Positions 6,295 to 10,446 of a DNA stretch of 10,446 nt are shown here, one piece after another. Positions within the stretch are counted from its first letter, which is position 1. Every line of letters begins with the position of its first letter. Location: the NCBI GenBank assembly GCA_905372345.1, contig CAJPPE010000027.1:1-10446 (forward strand). The letters run 5' to 3'. The position numbers and the translations under genes were made by a program. The stretch comes from an uncultured Treponema sp. (GTDB taxonomy: Bacteria; Spirochaetota; Spirochaetia; Treponematales; Treponemataceae). The notes below the pieces were generated by a model. The model was not told where the DNA came from. It ran no database searches and was given only the letters and a program-made list of their open reading frames with translations.

Positions 6295-7035
6295 ATGAAA
6301 ACGCATTTTTATCAATTAAAATTCAAAAAAAACATTCTTTTTGCTGTTTTTTTATCTTTTTTTTCGGTACTTTTTGCCGTAGATTATTTTGAAGAAGGTA
6401 AAAAACTTTTGAATGAAGATAAGCCTAAAGAAGCAGTGTCAGTGCTTTTTAAGGCTAGTCAGGAGCCGGGAGCCCCTAGATCGGTTTATCTTTATCTTGG
6501 TGTTGCCTATTTTAGAATAGGAAAGTACAGTGATGCCTTAACCTATCTTTCTCAAGGCAAGGATAATGATATTTTGAACGGGCATTTGTATTATTACAAT
6601 ATAGGCAATGTTTATTTTTTACAAAATCAATATGAAGCTTCAGAGCTTGCTTATAGTGATGCAATTTCTTCAAACGGAGTCTACGCTCCGGCTTTTTTGA
6701 ACAGGGCCAATGCACGCATGAAATTGGAGAAACTTGAGGGTGCTTTACAAGATTATAAAATTTATTTAAACTTAAAGCCTGACACGCTGCAAAGATCTTC
6801 AATCGAAAAAATGATTTCGCTTTTGGAAGGCCTGGCCGAAGAAGAGGAACGAGCGAGAGCCTTGGCTGCTGCAAAAAAAGCTGCCGAAGAGGCTGAGCGT
6901 TTAGCCGCTGAGGAGAGGTATAAAAAACTTATGGAAGATGTAAATGCCAACCTTTCATCGGTTGACAATGCAGATGCCTTATCGGCCGGTGCCGACAATA
7001 CAATAGATTATTCGGAGGAAAACGAACTTGACTGA
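6295..7035 (+). CDS. Exported small TPR protein with Ala/Glu-rich helical tail
   Basis: From the ATG at 6295 the product has 246 aa. Residues 1-28 look like a signal peptide: basic start, hydrophobic core ILFAVFLSFFSVLFA, likely cut after Ala28 before VDYFEEG. Four TPR-type units follow at about 29-62, 63-96, 97-130 and 131-164. A charged helix rich in Ala, Glu and Lys (about 180-212) and a short acidic tail end the protein. Location is probably periplasmic. The C-terminus overlaps the next gene by 8 bp, so the two are translationally coupled and probably act together. The TPR plus Glu/Ala-repeat layout recalls T. pallidum TP0470, which I remember as having a variable 24-bp repeat; homology is not tested here. 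An upstream ATG at 6286 is less likely because of Shine-Dalgarno spacing. Confidence 0.85.
   Translation: MKTHFYQLKFKKNILFAVFLSFFSVLFAVDYFEEGKKLLNEDKPKEAVSVLFKASQEPGAPRSVYLYLGVAYFRIGKYSDALTYLSQGKDNDILNGHLYYYNIGNVYFLQNQYEASELAYSDAISSNGVYAPAFLNRANARMKLEKLEGALQDYKIYLNLKPDTLQRSSIEKMISLLEGLAEEEERARALAAAKKAAEEAERLAAEERYKKLMEDVNANLSSVDNADALSAGADNTIDYSEENELD
7014..7018 (+). promoter_or_regulatory. Shine-Dalgarno supporting a TTG start at 7028
   Basis: GGAGG lies nine bases before the TTG, inside the last codons of the upstream gene. The next in-frame ATG is 40 codons downstream and would remove the membrane helix, so the TTG is the better start. Confidence 0.7.
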
Positions 7036-9160
7036 TTTTCAAAAATTTTTAATAGGTACTCTGACAGGTATTTTAATAGCTGTTTTAGTTGTTGTAGGTA
7101 TTTTATTTTTTACAAAGGGCAAGGCTTCGGATTCCGGCTCTATCGATATGGAGTCCCTTGCTAGAATTGAAGCCGAAAAAGAAGAGCTTGCACTCCTTCA
7201 AGAAAAAAGAGCTAAAATTGAAGCTGAAATCGAACAAGCAAAAAAAGAAAGCGAAAAAGAAAGAGAGCTTTTAGAGGCGGAAAGAATTAAGCAAGCTGAA
7301 GAAATTAATAAAAATCTTGCATCACTATCCGAAAAAGAAAAAAAAGCTGCTGAAGACGAAAAGAAAAGAAAGGCTGATGAGGCTCTAAGACGGGCTGAAG
7401 AGGCAAGAAAACGGCAGGAAGAATTGATTAAGCAGCAACAGGCCTTAAAAGAAGCTGAAGCAAAGAAAAAAGCTTCGATAGATGAAGCGAAAAAAATTGC
7501 TGCTGCTAAAGCTGAAGCAGACCGCAAAGCAAAAGCCGAGCAAGAGCGTAAAGCCAAAGAAGATGCAGAACGTAAGGCAAAATTAGCAGCCGAACAAAAG
7601 GCAAAAGATGAAGCTGCAAAAAAGATAGCCGATGCAGAAAAAGAAAAAAAGAGGCTTGAAGATGAGGCTAGAAAGAAGGCCGCAGAAGCCGAAAGACTTG
7701 CAAAGCAAAATGCAGATGCAAAGACCAGAGCTCAAATGGAAGAGGTTGAACGCTTGATTTCCGAGGGTATAAATTTCTTAAAAAACGGAAATTTAAATTC
7801 GGCTCTTAACAGTTTTTCAAAGGCCTCGGATAAAATGCCGGATTCTGAAGTTCCATTTACTGCAAAAAAATATTTGGATATGGCTTCTGCATTAAATGAT
7901 TTTTCTTCAGAGCGTGAAGGAACCGCAGATGCCGAAAGAGCTCTTTCGGATGCCGATACATACGTAAAAAAATCTTTAAATGCCGACGGGCAAAATGCAA
8001 GGGCTCATTACGTTTATTCTCAAATCGCCGATGCTCAAAAGCAGCCTCAGGTTGCCTTTGTTGAATTGGAAAAGGCTCAAAATTTGGATCCCGATAACTA
8101 CTTATATAATTATGAGCTCGGTAAAAAATATTATGCAAGAGGGCATTATCAAAAAGCAAAGAACTCTTTTGAGAGAAGCGTAAAATCGAATCCTAAATTC
8201 GATAGTGCTTTTTTTAATTTGGGAATGTCTTGCAGAAAACTAGGCTTGGAAAACGAAGCTTTTTCCGCTTTTTCGTCGGCTGTAAAGATAAAGCCTGACT
8301 ACGTAAAAGCCTTTTTGGAAATGGCCCGTATCCGCAAGGCCCAACGGAAATTTGATCAAGCTGTAGACAACTATAAAAAAGTTCTTTCTTATGAGCCTGC
8401 CAATCTTCCGGCTTTGAGGGAAATGGCACAAGTTTATGCGGATTTGGGACAAAATAATTTGGCAGAGCGTCACTTTAAGGAGGCTATTACTCTGGGTGAA
8501 GACGATGCGATAACCTATTATAATTTGGCAACTGTACAAGTTGATCTTGGAAAATACGGAGAAGCCTTGTCTAATGCTGAAAAAGCTTATGGCCTAAAGC
8601 CTTTGGATGCACGTGTTTTATATACTTATGGCTTAACTTTAGAAAAAAACGGAAGAAAATCTGAAGCCTATGATTATTACATACAAGCTGTGTCTGCAAA
8701 TAAAAACTATGCTAAGCCGAGAATAAATCTGGGACGCATGTATTTGGATGAAGGCAAGCTTGGGGAAGCTGAAGAAAATCTTTTGGAGGCATATAGGCTC
8801 GAAAAAAATAACTTTGAAGTAAACACAAATTTAGGTAAGTTATACGGCTTAAGAGAAGACTATAACAAGTCGGTTAACCATTACTCCAATGCCGTAAAAA
8901 CTCAGCCCCTTAATATTACTGCAAAGCAGAATTTGGCTGCAGCCTATATTTCTGCCGATCTAAAAGAAAACGCCGTAAGTGTTTATGAGCAGATTATAAA
9001 GGTCGATACAAAAAACTGGGATTCGTATTATGAATTAGGCAAACTTTATATCAGCTTGGATAAAAAAGCTGAAGCAAAGACTATTTTGGAAGGAGTGTTG
9101 AATAAAAATCCTAATTATTCAAAGGCAGCTGAAATTCGCTCAATACTTTCATCCCTTTAA
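7028..9160 (+). CDS. TolA-like membrane-anchored coiled-coil/TPR protein (710 aa)
   Basis: The protein has a short N-terminus, one membrane helix (about 7-28), a very long charged segment rich in Ala, Glu and Lys (about 42-240) that should form a helix or coiled coil, and about 13 TPR units from 245 to 700. Units from about 315 onward are near canonical, with the repeated G-Y-A-P-type positions (for example YYELGKLYISLDKKAEAKTILEGVL near 670-695). The plan, helix anchor plus long helical stalk plus C-terminal module, resembles TolA in architecture only; the C-terminal domain is TPR, not TolA. I expect a protein anchored in the inner membrane with its stalk and TPRs in the periplasm, but charge bias around the helix is too weak to fix topology. 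Translation starts at TTG and overlaps the previous gene by 8 bp. Confidence 0.9.
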   Translation: MTDFQKFLIGTLTGILIAVLVVVGILFFTKGKASDSGSIDMESLARIEAEKEELALLQEKRAKIEAEIEQAKKESEKERELLEAERIKQAEEINKNLASLSEKEKKAAEDEKKRKADEALRRAEEARKRQEELIKQQQALKEAEAKKKASIDEAKKIAAAKAEADRKAKAEQERKAKEDAERKAKLAAEQKAKDEAAKKIADAEKEKKRLEDEARKKAAEAERLAKQNADAKTRAQMEEVERLISEGINFLKNGNLNSALNSFSKASDKMPDSEVPFTAKKYLDMASALNDFSSEREGTADAERALSDADTYVKKSLNADGQNARAHYVYSQIADAQKQPQVAFVELEKAQNLDPDNYLYNYELGKKYYARGHYQKAKNSFERSVKSNPKFDSAFFNLGMSCRKLGLENEAFSAFSSAVKIKPDYVKAFLEMARIRKAQRKFDQAVDNYKKVLSYEPANLPALREMAQVYADLGQNNLAERHFKEAITLGEDDAITYYNLATVQVDLGKYGEALSNAEKAYGLKPLDARVLYTYGLTLEKNGRKSEAYDYYIQAVSANKNYAKPRINLGRMYLDEGKLGEAEENLLEAYRLEKNNFEVNTNLGKLYGLREDYNKSVNHYSNAVKTQPLNITAKQNLAAAYISADLKENAVSVYEQIIKVDTKNWDSYYELGKLYISLDKKAEAKTILEGVLNKNPNYSKAAEIRSILSSL

Positions 9161-9189
9161 TTTAACCTATAGAATTTGCAATGAAATTA

Positions 9190-9198
9190 TGTTAAAAT
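9190..9198 (+). promoter_or_regulatory. Possible extended -10 promoter upstream of the gene at 9239
   Basis: TGT-TAAAAT is an extended -10 with five of six matches. The -35 position (TAGAAT at 9170-9175) is weak. Predicted +1 is about 9205, giving a 34-nt leader with the GGGAG Shine-Dalgarno at 9227-9231. The 78-bp gap 9161-9238 holds no terminator hairpin that I can see, so the gene may also be read through from the TPR operon. Confidence 0.35.
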
Positions 9199-9238
9199 CT
9201 ACGGAGTAGTTAACGTGTTTGGTATAGGGAGATGATTT

Positions 9239-10408
9239 ATGGCTGCAGGTGAAAAGAAAAGGATTTTGGACCTTCCATTAAAGCTTATTTTGACTCAAGA
9301 AGGTTCTACATTCTTTATAAAGAGAAATAAAAAACTCCTTAAATTTAAACTTGCCGGAAATATTGAAGAGTATGGTATTTCTCTCGAGAAATTTATGCCC
9401 GAAACTATTCAGCGTTTGCTTTTGGCTGACCATATCTCGAAAATTGAAATATCCAAACCCGAATTCGTATCTTCTCGGCAGGAGGTTATGGATCTTTCAA
9501 AGCTCATAGTGTATTCGGTTTTGTATAAGCAGTATGACGATTTTATCTTTAAACAAATCCTAAACTCTCCCGTTATAAAAAAGTGGAACCGCCAAAATCC
9601 TGCAAGTATAATTGATGAAAAAACCCGCATAAACGAAAAGTATTTGGCAAACGTATTGCAGGAAAACGATAAAATGATTTATGACGCAAAGCAGGAAATC
9701 GTAACCCCTCTTTTTTCGTTCATAACAAAAAATAACGCTCTTTCTCCTGAAGAAAAAAATATTCAGCTCTTTTTAGCTGAAAAATTTTTAAACATGATGC
9801 GTCCTTTTACTTGGTTTATTATAACAAAATTTAGGGGCCACAAGGATTTTGACCTCATTCTAAAAACAATCCGTACATCCCTTACCGAATACATGGATAA
9901 AACGAAAATAGCAGAATACATAGCTCTGATGCTGATGGAGTTGATCCTAAGTGCAGAAAACATGAATTTGCGTAAAGAGGCCTTGATTCTTTTTCCTGAA
10001 CTGGATGACCCTCAAGAAGCATTACTTGATTCTGAAATACGCCGACGACTTGTTGCCGAGCTCGAAAAAAAACAAGAACTGGTATTTGTTTCATGGAAAA
10101 TTGGAAGCGGAGGAACGGCCTCTATAGGTACGCAGGGTAAGCTCCAGATTACCCTTTACAGTAAAAATGAACAGTCGGATGCGGTTAGGGCAAACCTAAA
10201 TGATTTAAAGATGGCCGATGTCGACAAAAATTCTTTAATTGACTTTTACAGAGCTCTTCCTGAAGGTTCGGAAGATTTGAATTTGGGAATGTATTATATT
10301 TCATATTTAAATGATGCTTGCGAAAAGGTAAATGTCCGTTTTGAGTCGAGTGCAAACCGCTTTGAAGATACGGATCTGACTGTAATGAATATGTCCTTTA
10401 TGTTTTAG
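9239..10408 (+). CDS. Unrecognised protein; C-terminal half resembles a degenerate GHKL ATPase domain
   Basis: I do not recognise this 389-aa cytoplasmic-looking protein; it has no signal peptide or membrane helix. The N-terminal part opens with a beta-rich segment (about 10-50) and then becomes mostly helical to about 215. From about 215 the order of elements is like a GHKL/HATPase domain: a helix MELILSAENMN (233-243) in the place of the N box, with E234 kept but Ser238 where Asn is expected, a beta hairpin (280-308), then DLNLGMYYISYLNDACEKV (346-364) and a final strand LTVMNMSFMF (380-389), as in the G2 box and last strand. No DxGxG G1 box is present, so ATP binding is doubtful. The ATG has a GGGAG Shine-Dalgarno at 9227-9231, seven to eight bases away. 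The reading frame is secure; the fold is a hypothesis. Confidence 0.82.
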   Translation: MAAGEKKRILDLPLKLILTQEGSTFFIKRNKKLLKFKLAGNIEEYGISLEKFMPETIQRLLLADHISKIEISKPEFVSSRQEVMDLSKLIVYSVLYKQYDDFIFKQILNSPVIKKWNRQNPASIIDEKTRINEKYLANVLQENDKMIYDAKQEIVTPLFSFITKNNALSPEEKNIQLFLAEKFLNMMRPFTWFIITKFRGHKDFDLILKTIRTSLTEYMDKTKIAEYIALMLMELILSAENMNLRKEALILFPELDDPQEALLDSEIRRRLVAELEKKQELVFVSWKIGSGGTASIGTQGKLQITLYSKNEQSDAVRANLNDLKMADVDKNSLIDFYRALPEGSEDLNLGMYYISYLNDACEKVNVRFESSANRFEDTDLTVMNMSFMF

Positions 10409-10446
10409 AACAGCACTTATTAAAAAAATACCGGATAGCACAATGA
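10409..10446. other. Window-edge intergenic remnant
   Basis: The last 38 bases hold no complete gene. An ATG at 10443 could begin a gene beyond the edge, but there is no clear Shine-Dalgarno or promoter. On the minus strand an open frame could end at a TAA at 10420-10422. A 17-base stretch here (10420-10436) is identical to 89-105 in the first gene. Confidence 0.3.

Noticed and set aside
7198..7557. Open frame on the minus strand, Ser/Ala/Phe-rich
   Set aside because: It is the antisense of the Lys/Glu/Ala-rich coiled coil. That codon content leaves the opposite strand free of stops, and the product has low complexity with no ribosome binding site.
7028..9160. Calling the 710-aa protein TolA
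   Set aside because: Only the anchor-plus-stalk plan is shared. The C-terminal part is TPR repeats, and no TolQ, TolR, TolB or Pal genes are adjacent.

Overview
The window looks like a stretch of an oral-type treponeme chromosome (Treponema denticola or a close relative). DNA is AT-rich, coding is dense on both strands, and the genes include a spirochaete-style partner-switching set and many TPR proteins. The assignment rests on protein character and recalled family features; no search was run. I see no tRNA, rRNA, CRISPR array, insertion sequence or integrase, and no intergenic gap over 100 bases between called genes.

Layout. (1) 83-1504 (+): an unrecognised, probably exported protein. (2) 1512-4120 (-): a three-gene module in transcription order rsbU-like (membrane GAF plus SpoIIE/PP2C phosphatase), rsbV-like (STAS antagonist) and rsbW-like (GHKL anti-sigma kinase). 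(3) 4194-6257 (-): a membrane-anchored TPR protein with a C-terminal Mrr-like restriction-endonuclease-fold domain, followed by a calcineurin-like phosphoesterase. (4) 6295-9160 (+), divergent from (3): a small exported TPR protein overlapping a 710-residue TolA-like protein (one membrane helix, long charged coiled coil, about 13 TPR units). (5) 9239-10408 (+): an unrecognised protein whose C-terminal half resembles a degenerate GHKL ATPase fold.

How the genes may work together. The phosphatase would sense a signal through its membrane and GAF regions and dephosphorylate the STAS protein. The STAS protein would then bind the RsbW-like kinase and release whatever target the kinase holds. No sigma factor is encoded here, so the target is unknown. 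The TPR proteins look like scaffolds at the inner membrane and in the periplasm. Joint function with the switch is inference from adjacency only.

The most striking regulatory pattern is that three transcription-unit heads (83, 4120, 6257) lack a Shine-Dalgarno and have a recognisable sigma70-type promoter placed so that the predicted transcript starts on, or one base before, the ATG. Most of the other genes have Shine-Dalgarno sequences. This suggests leaderless mRNAs, and in the rsbU-like gene an upstream TTG that could be taken for the start is actually the -35 box.
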